46,058 nucleotides of DNA from a virus, in IMG/VR virus record IMGVR_UViG_3300005436_000018, positions 1-46,058 of that record; one strand, written 5' to 3'. The position numbers were made by a program, and so were the translations under genes. Each line of letters starts with the position of its first letter. The stretch's first letter is position 1. Shown in pieces: positions 30,648-38,682 of the stretch. The notes under the pieces are model-generated. The model saw only the letters and a program-made list of their open reading frames with translations. It was not told the DNA's origin and made no database searches.

Positions 30648-31436
30648 CTACCCCATTTCTGTGGGTTGGATTGACTTGGTCCTACGCGATACCGAGTAGT
30701 CACGGGCTGCGTTGCGACAGGGTGTGCAGGGCGTCTCCCTGCGCTTGATGTGGCGAGCGTACCCACTGTAGGTGCCGCACTCGGCCACCTTCTTGCGCTT
30801 GAGTTGCCTCCCGGCGTTGCGCTCGGCCTTGCTCCAGGCGCTGTACTCGCGCCACGCGACAAGGCAGGGGGCGCAAGCCTGTTCGCCACGACGGTTGTGC
30901 CGAATGTACCCGCTCGTTGTTCCACATCGGGCAGCTCGACGAAGGGTTACCTCGCGGGCAAAGAGGGTGGGCGGCAGCCGTAGGTAGGCCGTGGCCGCCG
31001 CAGTGAGGTTCGGGTCGTCCTTGAAGTGGCCTAACCCGTTGTTGCATGGGCGGCAGCACAGCCCGCGAACCCTGCCAGTTGCGTGGTCGTGGTCAACGTG
31101 CAGGACGCCGCGATCGGCGTCGGCCGGCGGGGTTTTGCAAATGGCACAGACACCCCCTTGCGCCTCCAGAAGCGCCGTGTATTGCTCGCCGGTGAGTCCG
31201 TAGAGCGACTTCCGTCGGCTGTCGGCCAACCGTTGCCGAAAAGCCGGATCGACGGCGTGACGCTCCCTGATGACGGCGAGCTGCCGCTCGCGACGTTCCT
31301 CTGGCGTTTGGGCCGCCACCACCGGACGGGACCGCAGGCAGTCCTTACAGACGTACGTGCGGCCGTCCGGGGTGTTGGGGTGGCGCTTGAACGCCTCCAG
31401 CGGCTTGGTCTCCTGGCACGAAGTACATGTCTTCAT
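30648..31436 (-). CDS. Endonuclease VII-type HNH nuclease with C-terminal Cys modules
   Basis: The 262-residue nuclease belongs to the recombination endonuclease VII family, which cuts branched DNA and is often used to resolve structures before packaging. It has an N-terminal ribbon (KTCTSCQETKPLEAFKRHPN, CKDCLR), then the core ICKTPPADADRGVLHVDHDH with the H-D-H pair, and LCCRPCNNGLGHFKDDP. The C-terminus adds two modules RCGTTSGYIRHNRRGEQACA and ECGTYSGYARHIKRRETPCT with C-x2-C ends, related to those in the gene at 9468. ATG 31436 is 7 nt after a possible -10 (TATGGT); no SD is seen. Confidence 0.88.
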   Translation of the reverse strand: MKTCTSCQETKPLEAFKRHPNTPDGRTYVCKDCLRSRPVVAAQTPEERRERQLAVIRERHAVDPAFRQRLADSRRKSLYGLTGEQYTALLEAQGGVCAICKTPPADADRGVLHVDHDHATGRVRGLCCRPCNNGLGHFKDDPNLTAAATAYLRLPPTLFAREVTLRRAARCGTTSGYIRHNRRGEQACAPCLVAWREYSAWSKAERNAGRQLKRKKVAECGTYSGYARHIKRRETPCTPCRNAARDYSVSRRTKSIQPTEMG

Positions 31437-31481
31437 GCCCAGAACCATACCGCGCCAGTGTTAGCTAGTACGTGGGCCGGC

Positions 31482-32960
31482 TTACCCGATGTTGGTCGCG
31501 ATCGCCTGCGCGCTGGGCGCGTAGTTGACCAGGGTTTCCATCGACCGGATCTCGAAGTCGTAGCGCGGGCCGCCGCCGAGAGTCGATGCGGCGTATGCAG
31601 CCGCATAGTCGAATCTCATTGTATCATATTGGCACCGCACCTCGAACGCCGAACCGATGTTGCTCGCCGGGAAGGGCACGCGATCGCAACGAGCGATGAT
31701 GGTGCCGGGCGCGACGCGAGGATGAATCTCGATCGACACCGGAACACCACCGGCCGCGCGGTTCACGTACCGTCCGACGAAGCCACCACCAGCGAGGTTG
31801 GTGCGAGCGTCCGCATCCGTCGGCGGGAGGAACGTCGTCGCCGAGCTGGAGCCGAGGATCAGCTTGCTGATCTCGTCGCCCTGCGCGCTGTTCATCATGT
31901 ACGCCGTGGGGGAGAGCTGCATGCTCGCCCAGACCGAATCGTTGATCTGGTCGAGGACATCAACACCACCACCCGAGAGAGCGGGCGCGTTGCCGGCGAA
32001 GTCGACGAAGGTCGAGCCGGTGGCCGTGCCACTACCCGGAACCACAGGGCCAGCGGTCCCATAGTCACCCAGCGTGGACGCGATGAGGCCGTTGTACCAG
32101 TTGGCGCTGTTCGACCCGTCGGCGGTCGGCGCGGTTGCCGAGGGCGCGGTCGTCGAGAGCAGGGCCAGGTTGGTCGGCAGGGCTTGAGCAGCCGTCGGCA
32201 CCGAGGTGATGGTGACCTTGGCGACGGACGTGGTGGTGTAGTAGTACTGCGTACCACTCGTCCCCACATACCAGTCGTAGGCCACCGCACCCTTCATAGC
32301 CGCCAGCGACGCCGAGACGGTGTTGGTGTTGCCCGTGGTGCCAACCGTGACGTTGGCTGCCGCGGACGCAACGCCGTTGCCGCCAAGGAAGTAGTTGGCG
32401 CCGGAGCGCGGTGCGACCTTGACGTACACCGCCGTGCCCGATGCGATCGACCCACCCGTCGCGGCCGAGGAGAGCGTGGGGGTCGGCGGCGTGCCGAGAG
32501 CCCATGCCTGGCCGTTGATGATGTGGGTGTCCTGCGCGATGAAAAGCTGGACCAGGGTCAGCAGCTCGGCGTCGGCGAGGGCATCGGCGTAGTTGCGCGC
32601 GAAGGCAACGGCGTCGAGAGTGACGCGACCAGCCTTTGCGAGCGGCTTGAACGCCGCGAAGACATCCTGCTCCTGGAACAGGGTCATCGAACCGGCGTAG
32701 TCGGTACCAACAGCCGCGTCGGTCTGCGAGCTGTTGAGGTTGAGCCAGGCGCGCCACTGCGCCACCTGGGCGCCTTCACCAGCGATCACGCGCGGGAAGG
32801 CAGAGGTGTTGTTGCGGGCCGGGACGTTGGCCGGGATGAGCGAAACGCGCCCACTGAGGTCAACACCCTGGAGGCCCGTCGAAGCGAAGATGCCCGCGGT
32901 CGACTTGCTGTACTGAGACAGCGTCTCCTGGGTCACCTCCTCAGCCGGGTTCGTCGGCAT
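31482..32960 (-). CDS. Major capsid protein (HK97 fold, with inserted Ig-like domain)
   Basis: The 492-residue capsid subunit has an N-terminal QYSKSTAGIFASTGLQGVDL and RVSLIPANVPARNNTSAFPR, WRAWLNLNSSQTDAAVGTDY near the E-loop, and ends in an HK97-like P/A-domain pattern (PVSIEIHPRVAPGTIIARCD; SAFEVRCQYDTMRFDYAAAY). Residues 160-280 are Thr/Ser/Ala-rich strands (GSIASGTAVYVKVAPRSGAN; GTSGTQYYYTTTSVAKVTIT), an inserted Ig-like domain as seen in many actinophage capsids. ATG 32960 follows AGGAGACTTCC. It is preceded by a hairpin with a T-run. Confidence 0.9.
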   Translation of the reverse strand: MPTNPAEEVTQETLSQYSKSTAGIFASTGLQGVDLSGRVSLIPANVPARNNTSAFPRVIAGEGAQVAQWRAWLNLNSSQTDAAVGTDYAGSMTLFQEQDVFAAFKPLAKAGRVTLDAVAFARNYADALADAELLTLVQLFIAQDTHIINGQAWALGTPPTPTLSSAATGGSIASGTAVYVKVAPRSGANYFLGGNGVASAAANVTVGTTGNTNTVSASLAAMKGAVAYDWYVGTSGTQYYYTTTSVAKVTITSVPTAAQALPTNLALLSTTAPSATAPTADGSNSANWYNGLIASTLGDYGTAGPVVPGSGTATGSTFVDFAGNAPALSGGGVDVLDQINDSVWASMQLSPTAYMMNSAQGDEISKLILGSSSATTFLPPTDADARTNLAGGGFVGRYVNRAAGGVPVSIEIHPRVAPGTIIARCDRVPFPASNIGSAFEVRCQYDTMRFDYAAAYAASTLGGGPRYDFEIRSMETLVNYAPSAQAIATNIG

Positions 32961-32978
32961 GGAAGTCTCCTGGGTATG

Positions 32979-33010
32979 AAAAAACCCCGCAATGCACTGC
33001 ATCCGGGGTT
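32979..33010 (-). terminator. Hairpin with T-run upstream of the capsid gene
   Basis: On the minus strand AACCCCG and CGGGGTT form a 7-bp stem around GATGCAGTGCATTG, whose ATGCA/TGCAT pairs further, followed by TTTTTT-CA. It is 19 nt before the capsid ATG and 43 nt after the scaffold stop. It can act as a partial terminator or as a 5' stabiliser of capsid mRNA. Confidence 0.8.
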
Positions 33011-33052
33011 CGTCTCTGGCGAACTAGAGCCCGTTCGCTATGGGCGCGAGGC

Positions 33053-34780
33053 TCAGACCTCGCCGGCCAGGTGGCCCTCACGCAGCTTCATGCGGGTGAG
33101 CTGCCACGAGATGGCGGACGCCCGATCTGCGGCGCCGGCATCAGACTTCGCCAGCTCCTCAGCCAGACTCTTCTCCAGCGTCTCGATCTTTGCCTGCGCC
33201 TCGCTCTTGGCCACCGGCTCGCTCTGACGTCCCTCGTTGGCCGCGAAGGCCCCACGAGGCACGCCGTCCAAGACGGGTCCACCGCGACGCGGCTGAGCCG
33301 CAAACTTCTGGAGCGTTTCCGTCATCTCTGCCTGAGACTTGAGGACAACGGCAAGCTGCTTCTTGAGCGCCTTCTTCCCCTTGCCCTTGCCCTTCTTGGC
33401 GTTCTTGTACTTGCCCGAGACGGGACCACCAACAGCCTCAACATCGTTGGACTCGTGGTGCCCGTTGACCTGACCCTCCATCTCGCCTGCGGTGATGTCA
33501 CCGCCGTTGTTGGCGTTCTTCAGGGCCTCGGCCTTCTTGGCCTTCTTGGCCTTCTTGGCCTCCGCCTTCTCGGCGGTCTTGCGCTCGGTCCCCATCGCCT
33601 CCTTGACTGCGGCGACCGCGGACTGAGCGATGGCGTCAGACATTTCTGCCTTGGTCACCGTGGTCATAAGGACATCCTCCTCCTGCGTGGACTGCGAGAG
33701 CAGCCCTGCGAGATGGTTTTGTGCCGCGCGCATGGCGGCGATGGTCTGCGGTGAAAGTTGCACCATGGACGATGCCTTGGCTGCTGCCTCGGCACCCTCC
33801 AGGAAACTGAGACGTGCCACCACGGCCAGTGCGATATCGAGGCACTTGGCGGCGTTGCTCAGATCCCAGTAGTCGTTGGCGTCACTCGGGTCGACGGTCA
33901 GCGCCTCCTGCATCTCGCGGGCGGCGATGGCGTCGATGGCCTTGGCACACTGGGCCAGGTTCTCCGCGACGCTCTTGAGTGAGGACGCGTCCCGGGCCTC
34001 CCACTCAGGAGATCCCACTTCCTCGATGGCGGAGGGGTTGCCCATGGCCAGGAACGAGAAGTCCGCCTTGACGGCGGTCTCACGCTGGCGCTCCAGGCGA
34101 TCCATGAACTCAGCGAGACCAGCGAAGGCCAGCGCCTTGGCGGTCAGGTGTGCCGGCGGCACATGGGAGAGCTTGGCTTCGTCGGGGATGACGGCTGTGG
34201 TCTCGCCAGCGCCGGCATTCACCGGCTCCGCGTCACCCGCCTTCGGTGCGTGCGGGGGGCGCGTGCCCGACGTCATCGGCTTGACGCGCTTGCCCGAGAG
34301 GCCGGTGTCGCGAACGCGGCCACCCTCCATGCTCTGCTCCACGCGCGTAGACCCCTCGGGCACGCCCGGGGACTTCTCGGCACCGCCCAGGTCGGGGAAC
34401 CTGCGATGCACCGCCGCGCGCACCTGGGCTTCCACGGGCTTGCCCGATGCGCGAGCGAGCGCGTTCTCAGCATGGGATCGATCGTGAATGGGATACGACC
34501 CCGAGCCTGGCGCCTTGCTGGGAATGGCGAAGTCTCCCTTGGGGATCTTCTTGCGATCAGCCGCGGTGAGGGTGCGCTTCGACACCGACGGGCAGACGCC
34601 GCACTCGTCGTCGAAGCACTGCTTGGTCATCTCCTCTTCCATGGCCTCGGGCTCGTCGCCATCAAGGTCACCCTCGCCACTCTTGAGGAGGAGGAAGGGC
34701 GTGCCATTGGCCATCGAGGTCACGCCAGACACCTTCTTGGCGTCCAGTGCGGTGAGTTCCGTGATGTCGCTATCGGGCAT
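33053..34780 (-). CDS. Capsid scaffold-like protein with acidic/coiled-coil region
   Basis: The 575-residue protein shows TPFLLLKSGEGDLDGDEPEA and Cys-rich CFDDECGVCPSV near the start, then KIPKGDFAIPSKAPGSGSYP-IHDRSHAENALARASGKP, a module seen in actinophage capsid-assembly proteins. The rest is long helices with strongly charged segments (AEAKKAKKAKKAEALKNANN; GKGKGKKALKKQLAVVLKSQ), typical of scaffolds. It lies between the XkdF-like protease and the capsid gene, as expected. ATG 34780 is 1 nt past the protease stop, with AGGAG upstream. Confidence 0.8.
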   Translation of the reverse strand: MPDSDITELTALDAKKVSGVTSMANGTPFLLLKSGEGDLDGDEPEAMEEEMTKQCFDDECGVCPSVSKRTLTAADRKKIPKGDFAIPSKAPGSGSYPIHDRSHAENALARASGKPVEAQVRAAVHRRFPDLGGAEKSPGVPEGSTRVEQSMEGGRVRDTGLSGKRVKPMTSGTRPPHAPKAGDAEPVNAGAGETTAVIPDEAKLSHVPPAHLTAKALAFAGLAEFMDRLERQRETAVKADFSFLAMGNPSAIEEVGSPEWEARDASSLKSVAENLAQCAKAIDAIAAREMQEALTVDPSDANDYWDLSNAAKCLDIALAVVARLSFLEGAEAAAKASSMVQLSPQTIAAMRAAQNHLAGLLSQSTQEEDVLMTTVTKAEMSDAIAQSAVAAVKEAMGTERKTAEKAEAKKAKKAKKAEALKNANNGGDITAGEMEGQVNGHHESNDVEAVGGPVSGKYKNAKKGKGKGKKALKKQLAVVLKSQAEMTETLQKFAAQPRRGGPVLDGVPRGAFAANEGRQSEPVAKSEAQAKIETLEKSLAEELAKSDAGAADRASAISWQLTRMKLREGHLAGEV

Positions 34781-34781
34781 T

Positions 34782-35402
34782 TCAGCTCCTACGCAGTTGC
34801 GCTATGCGATCAGGTGTGGGCACAGCGCGTGCCGCGCCGCCTTCCGGTGACCAGCCGTTGACCAGGCCAGCCTTCACGAGTTGCCATCCGTGGTCGTCCC
34901 AGACGGTACCGAGCATCCAGTCACCGGCCTTGATGACGTACTCCTTGCCATCAACGGGTGAGGTCTGGTGCCAGTCTGGTCCGCGGTACAGGTAGCTCTC
35001 CACCACTGTGGCATGACCACTTGTTCCGCCCTTGTGGAAGAGGTTGATGTCGCGGTGCTTGGCCATGTAGTTCCAGGCCGTCTGTTCCAGCACCTCGTGG
35101 GAGGCGAAGTCGATATAACCGTCGGCGGCCCGATTAACATCGGGTCGCATCGCCGGGTAGGCAAGACCGAGGGTGTAGCGCTTCTCAGCGGTGGCCTTCA
35201 CCACGCACATCGCCGTGTCGGAGGGTGGTGTCGCGGAGCGCTTGGTGGCCACGCACAGAGCAAGCGTCTGTCCCAGGTTGGCAGCGGCCTCGGTGACGGA
35301 GATCCCCACGGCTTCGGCCGCACATCTCAGATCGAGCAGCGTGATATTGCGGCTGTCTTGATGGTCGTTGGCGGGCTCGAAGCACCCACAACTGAGACAC
35401 AT
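34782..35402 (-). CDS. XkdF-like prohead protease
   Basis: The 206-residue protein has an N-terminal CLSCGCFEPANDHQD, a helical part, and then the XkdF-type protease pattern: RYTLGLAYPAMRPDVNRAAD, DFASHEVLEQTAWNYMAKHR, NLFHKGGTSGHATVVESYLY, RGPDWHQTSP, DWMLGTVWDDHGWQLVKAGL. The His in FHKGG and the Ser in VVESYLY are likely part of the catalytic set. It should remove scaffold during capsid maturation. ATG 35402 is 2 nt past the preceding stop. Confidence 0.85.
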   Translation of the reverse strand: MCLSCGCFEPANDHQDSRNITLLDLRCAAEAVGISVTEAAANLGQTLALCVATKRSATPPSDTAMCVVKATAEKRYTLGLAYPAMRPDVNRAADGYIDFASHEVLEQTAWNYMAKHRDINLFHKGGTSGHATVVESYLYRGPDWHQTSPVDGKEYVIKAGDWMLGTVWDDHGWQLVKAGLVNGWSPEGGAARAVPTPDRIAQLRRS

Positions 35403-35404
35403 GG

Positions 35405-35548
35405 CTAGAACTCACTCCCAACCCAGAGGGCGAGGCCCAGCGGCACCGCTGCGGGTGCATCTGTGAACGAGAGCATCCCGATGCCCTGGAGCGCTGCGAG
35501 CAGGAAACACACGAGCGCAACGACGCGCAGAAGGATCTTGGCGGTCAT
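35405..35548 (-). CDS. Small membrane protein
   Basis: The 47-residue protein consists of MTAKILLRVVALVCFLLAAL, a short polar stretch and a second hydrophobic run (AVPLGLALWVGSEF). ATG 35548 has GGAGG 7 nt upstream (CCTCC at 35551-35555 on the plus strand). It overlaps nothing and lies between a fibre-type gene and the protease. The function is unknown. Confidence 0.55.
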   Translation of the reverse strand: MTAKILLRVVALVCFLLAALQGIGMLSFTDAPAAVPLGLALWVGSEF

Positions 35549-35558
35549 GACGGCCTCC

Positions 35559-35882
35559 TCACTGAACCACCAGGGTGCCTGGTTGCATCACCGGCACCTC
35601 GGGGTTGTCGGTCACCCGTATCCAGACGTAGTAGGTGGTCTGGCTGGCGGGGACGAAGGTTCCGGCGGGGCCAACCAGGATCTTGGCGATATACGCTGGC
35701 TGGTTGGCGATGGTGTCCGTCTCCCAGAGGCCCGTGTACCACACCGATGGCTCCACTGTGGCGGATGTAGTGAACCCGAACTCCACCACGTCCGATGTGG
35801 GGTTGTAGGTCGCGTTGCCATTGACAACTGCCTGGACCCAGTACCGGATGTACTGAAGCGACCCCACAAACTGGCTCGGCAT
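35559..35882 (-). CDS. Small virion-associated-like protein
   Basis: The 107-residue beta-rich protein starts PSQFVGSLQYIRYWVQAVVN, continues with TSATVEPSVWYTGLWETDTI and TYYVWIRVTDNPEVPVMQPG. It lies between two decoration/fibre-type genes and is likely a small structural protein. Its start is adjacent to the stop of the long repeat protein. Confidence 0.6.
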   Translation of the reverse strand: MPSQFVGSLQYIRYWVQAVVNGNATYNPTSDVVEFGFTTSATVEPSVWYTGLWETDTIANQPAYIAKILVGPAGTFVPASQTTYYVWIRVTDNPEVPVMQPGTLVVQ

Positions 35883-37250
35883 CTACGCCTCCCTCGCATC
35901 CCAGGTGTTCGACAGAGACGTCGCCGTCCACGATGTTGTAGATCCAACCGACAGCCACGGAACAGCCCGAGCGGTGACCCGGAACACAGGCGCATTTACG
36001 GTCCCATTGCGCACCCGGCCAATGAATGCCAGTGCGCCACTGAGGGCAATGCGGAAGGCACGACCAACGGCTCCCGAGAACCCCTGGGTCGCACCTACAA
36101 ACTTACCGACGGCCAGGTGCACGGCAGATGTAGGCGTTGTGGCTGCCGCCAGCCCCTTGCCCACCGCGCGCCGAGAGCTACCCGCGAACGACACAGAGGC
36201 CGACAGAGCGCGAGAGAAGATATTGCCAGTCGAAGCCAGGCCAGTGAAGCTCAGCGCCCCGGTCATCGCCTTAGCTACAGCCCCAGCCAGCGAGCCCGTT
36301 GCCGTCCAGGTGGCCGCGAGAGCATGGCCGGTTGCCGCCGCCCTGGCGCTCACGAAGGACAGGGCTGCCGCCTTGGTTGCGGCGGTGGCCCTGATGGCTG
36401 ATCCAACAAAGGTGGTGGCGGCCGTTTTAGTAGCGGCCACAGCTCTGCCGGCGGACCCAGCGAAGGTCAGGGCGGCCGTCTTGATGGCGCCCGTAGCCCG
36501 GAGGGCCGAGCCCGTGAAGGTCAGAGCGCCGGTCTTGCCTGTGGCCGTGGCGCGCACCTGCGCACCCGTGAAGGTGAGGGACCCCGAGACCGACTGCGTG
36601 TGGGCACTGCTGGCCGTCTTGAAAAAGACGATGAGCCCCACCCAGGCATCTGGCGTGGCTGTGTTGATGGTCACCAGCTCGGCGGTGGCTGTACCTGTTG
36701 GCGGTGAGATGTAGTAGTCGCCGCCAAGGTGGGCGTTGTCGGAGCTGGTGAGGCCGAAGGCGTCCTGGGTCCAGTTGGTGTCGGCTGTCTCGGTAGCAGC
36801 AGAGCTGGTGCAGTGGACGCCGTAGCACGTCAGGGCCATGCCATCGACGCCAGGAGCCTGCGAGAGCGTGAAGGTCAGCGTTGACCCGCTCGCAGCCGTG
36901 TTGGTGCCGCGAAAGAAGGGGCCTGTTGTGTCGTTCCCGGTGAATTCGTCCAGGAAGGCGATCGTCTTGCTGCCTGACGTGCACGAGATCGTCGGGGCGG
37001 CATCCGTACCGGCCGCGTACTTGTACCACATGTTCACGCGACGCGTGGTCTGCGTGACCACGTCGGCTCCGACCGCCGTCCAAGTGTTGTCGGAGTTGGT
37101 CAGCGTGTTGCTGCCGCTGCCTGTGGCGTAGGCCCAACAGACCAGTAGGTTGTTGGCTGTCCTGTTCTGGCTCGCCGCCCAGGTGGGGGTCACGGACGCC
37201 GCGGCAGCACGCGCTACCGTGGGAGCCGATCCCACCCTACTGATGGCCAT
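35883..37250 (-). CDS. Repeat-containing capsid decoration/fibre protein
   Basis: The 455-residue protein has an N-terminal globular part (about 1-210): ANNLLVCWAYATGSGSNTLT, GSKTIAFLDEFTGNDTTGPF, VGLIVFFKTASS, resembling laminin-G/concanavalin-like surface domains. Residues 215-395 are about eight to nine degenerate repeats of roughly 19-22 residues with the pattern (G/A)-x-L-(T/S)-F-x-G-x3-(R)-A-(T/V)-x2-(K)-T/A, e.g. GALTFTGSALRATGAIKTAA. The C-terminus is Thr/Trp-rich. Such repeats suggest an extended beta fibre. It is placed with capsid genes, so head decoration is the leading guess. Confidence 0.6.
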   Translation of the reverse strand: MAISRVGSAPTVARAAAASVTPTWAASQNRTANNLLVCWAYATGSGSNTLTNSDNTWTAVGADVVTQTTRRVNMWYKYAAGTDAAPTISCTSGSKTIAFLDEFTGNDTTGPFFRGTNTAASGSTLTFTLSQAPGVDGMALTCYGVHCTSSAATETADTNWTQDAFGLTSSDNAHLGGDYYISPPTGTATAELVTINTATPDAWVGLIVFFKTASSAHTQSVSGSLTFTGAQVRATATGKTGALTFTGSALRATGAIKTAALTFAGSAGRAVAATKTAATTFVGSAIRATAATKAAALSFVSARAAATGHALAATWTATGSLAGAVAKAMTGALSFTGLASTGNIFSRALSASVSFAGSSRRAVGKGLAAATTPTSAVHLAVGKFVGATQGFSGAVGRAFRIALSGALAFIGRVRNGTVNAPVFRVTARAVPWLSVGSTTSWTATSLSNTWDAREA

Positions 37251-37256
37251 GGGCTA

Positions 37257-38093
37257 TCAGCCGCCCGACGTGACCGTCAGGGAGTACGTGAGCTGGAGGG
37301 TGTCGCTCGTCGAGAGGTTGACCGCCGAGAAGACCTTGTGGTCCCAGATCGACGGGTAGACGACGTAGTTGCTGGTGGCGCTGGGGGTGGAGGCCGCTGC
37401 GTTGGCCAGCGTCAGCCAACCCTCGACGAGGGTGAGCGCCGTGGCCGTGTTGGAGGCCACCTGGCCCATCACCGTGCTGGTGGGGGTGTTGATGGCCGAG
37501 GTGGCGATCTCGGTCGTCCAGGCCGCCAGTCCGTTGCCTGACGTGGTGAACGTGGCACCAGAGTCGGTGAGCGTCGAGGACGACGTCGCCGTCGAGGTGC
37601 GACCCGTGAAGGCGGCGGCGTTGGACATCGCCAAGACCCACTCGGTCACAGCCAGGGAGCCGGCTGCCGTGAAGGTCGCCACCGTCTTGTAGACGTTGGG
37701 CGATGCGTTGCCACCGATGGACTGGGTGCCCGTCATGTAGCCGTTGGTTGAGCCCGTCAGAGAGCCAGAGGTGATGGCTGTCTGAAGGAAGAAGTCCGCT
37801 GCCGCGGCGGCGGTGGTGCCCGTGCCGATGGCGTGGTAGTTCATCTGCTTGAGCGTCGCGCCGGCCGCCCACGAGAAGTCGTTGGCCATGAGGTTGACGC
37901 CGATGTTGGTGACCAGGCCGGAGCCCAGGTTTGCCTTCTCGATCAGCTTGCCGTTGCGCCGCACCTCAGCGTCCAGGTTGGACTGGAACACCATGTGAGC
38001 CGGCGTGTAGGCATCACCACGGTCTCGCGCCCACATCAAGCGCACGTCACCGAGCCGTGCCAGGGTATGGAGTACCCCACGGTCTTTGGGCAT
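37257..38093 (-). CDS. Capsid-associated or fibre-like beta-rich protein
   Basis: The 278-residue protein starts MPKDRGVLHTLARLGDVRLM, has HMVFQSNLDAEVRRNGKLIE, NIGVNLMANDFSWAAGATLK and MNYHAIGTGTTAAAAADFFL, which resemble the base domain of several actinophage head-fibre proteins. The last 180 residues are Thr/Ser/Ala-rich strands (STLTDSGATFTTSGNGLAAW). ATG 38093 has AGGAG 9 nt upstream. It likely forms part of a surface fibre. Confidence 0.6.
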   Translation of the reverse strand: MPKDRGVLHTLARLGDVRLMWARDRGDAYTPAHMVFQSNLDAEVRRNGKLIEKANLGSGLVTNIGVNLMANDFSWAAGATLKQMNYHAIGTGTTAAAAADFFLQTAITSGSLTGSTNGYMTGTQSIGGNASPNVYKTVATFTAAGSLAVTEWVLAMSNAAAFTGRTSTATSSSTLTDSGATFTTSGNGLAAWTTEIATSAINTPTSTVMGQVASNTATALTLVEGWLTLANAAASTPSATSNYVVYPSIWDHKVFSAVNLSTSDTLQLTYSLTVTSGG

Positions 38094-38113
38094 CGAAACT
38101 TCTCCTGGTGGTG

Positions 38114-38314
38114 TCATGAAGTGGTGCGCGACTGCGTGTCGCTGAAGCTAACGTGACTGAGGACGGGGTCGCCTGTGTCGGGACATGTAGTCCAGTGGGT
38201 CCACATGGTCCCGTCTTCGTCCACAACGGGATGCAAGAAGGGCGTCCACACCGAGTTCGGATGGAATCCTTCGCTGGCTGGCCGGCGGCATCGCGCGCAG
38301 GAATATCCGCCCAC
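38114..38314 (-). CDS. Small Cys-containing phage protein
   Basis: The 66-residue protein has YSCARCRRPASEGFHPNSVW at its start, a C-x2-C pair, and later TTCPDTGDPVLSHVSF. GTG 38314 overlaps the HAD stop (TAGTG) with GAGG upstream, which is preferred to the in-frame GTG at 38332. A ribbon fold is possible, with the second pair incomplete. The function is unknown. Confidence 0.55.
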   Translation of the reverse strand: MGGYSCARCRRPASEGFHPNSVWTPFLHPVVDEDGTMWTHWTTCPDTGDPVLSHVSFSDTQSRTTS

Positions 38315-38673
38315 TAGATCCTCGTTTGCCACGGCAGCAGACAGAGCGGCACGCCCGCCTGGGCGGCAGCCGCGACGTTCTCCTCGGAGTTATCCACAAA
38401 CACATCGGCGCGGACCGAGGCCAGGTAGGCTGCCTTGCGCTGCGCTATCAGGCGATCGCGCGGCACCAGGATGAGCTTGTCCCAGCACTCAGCCATGCCC
38501 ATTGCAGCCAGGTAGGCGCACTTCTCGTCCCAGTCCTGTTGCGTAGGTGGATCGTTGTCCACCCCGGTGAGAATGTGGACCTGATGTGCAGCCGCCTTGA
38601 GTGCCGACATCATCGACTGGAACTCGCGAGGACACGCGTCCAAGGTTCCATCGACGTCGAAGACTGCGATCAC
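38314..38673 (-). CDS. HAD-superfamily phosphatase-like protein
   Basis: The 119-residue protein is a short HAD-type hydrolase: AVFDVDGTLDACPREFQSMM (motif I, DxDGT), VHILTGVDNDPPTQ (motif II, Ser/Thr in ILTG), LILVPRDRLIAQRKAAYLAS, and ADVFVDNSEENVAAAAQAGV (motif IV, with Asp). HAD proteins of this size in phages act on nucleotides or polynucleotide 5'/3' ends. GTG 38673 has GGAG 6 nt upstream. It lies directly after the portal fusion. Its substrate is not known. Confidence 0.85.
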   Translation of the reverse strand: MIAVFDVDGTLDACPREFQSMMSALKAAAHQVHILTGVDNDPPTQQDWDEKCAYLAAMGMAECWDKLILVPRDRLIAQRKAAYLASVRADVFVDNSEENVAAAAQAGVPLCLLPWQTRI

Positions 38674-38682
38674 GGGGCGCTC

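Noticed and set aside
30648-31436. Intein or intron in the capsid region suggested by the endonuclease VII gene
   Set aside because: The nuclease is free-standing with its own start and stop, and neighbouring capsid genes are intact.
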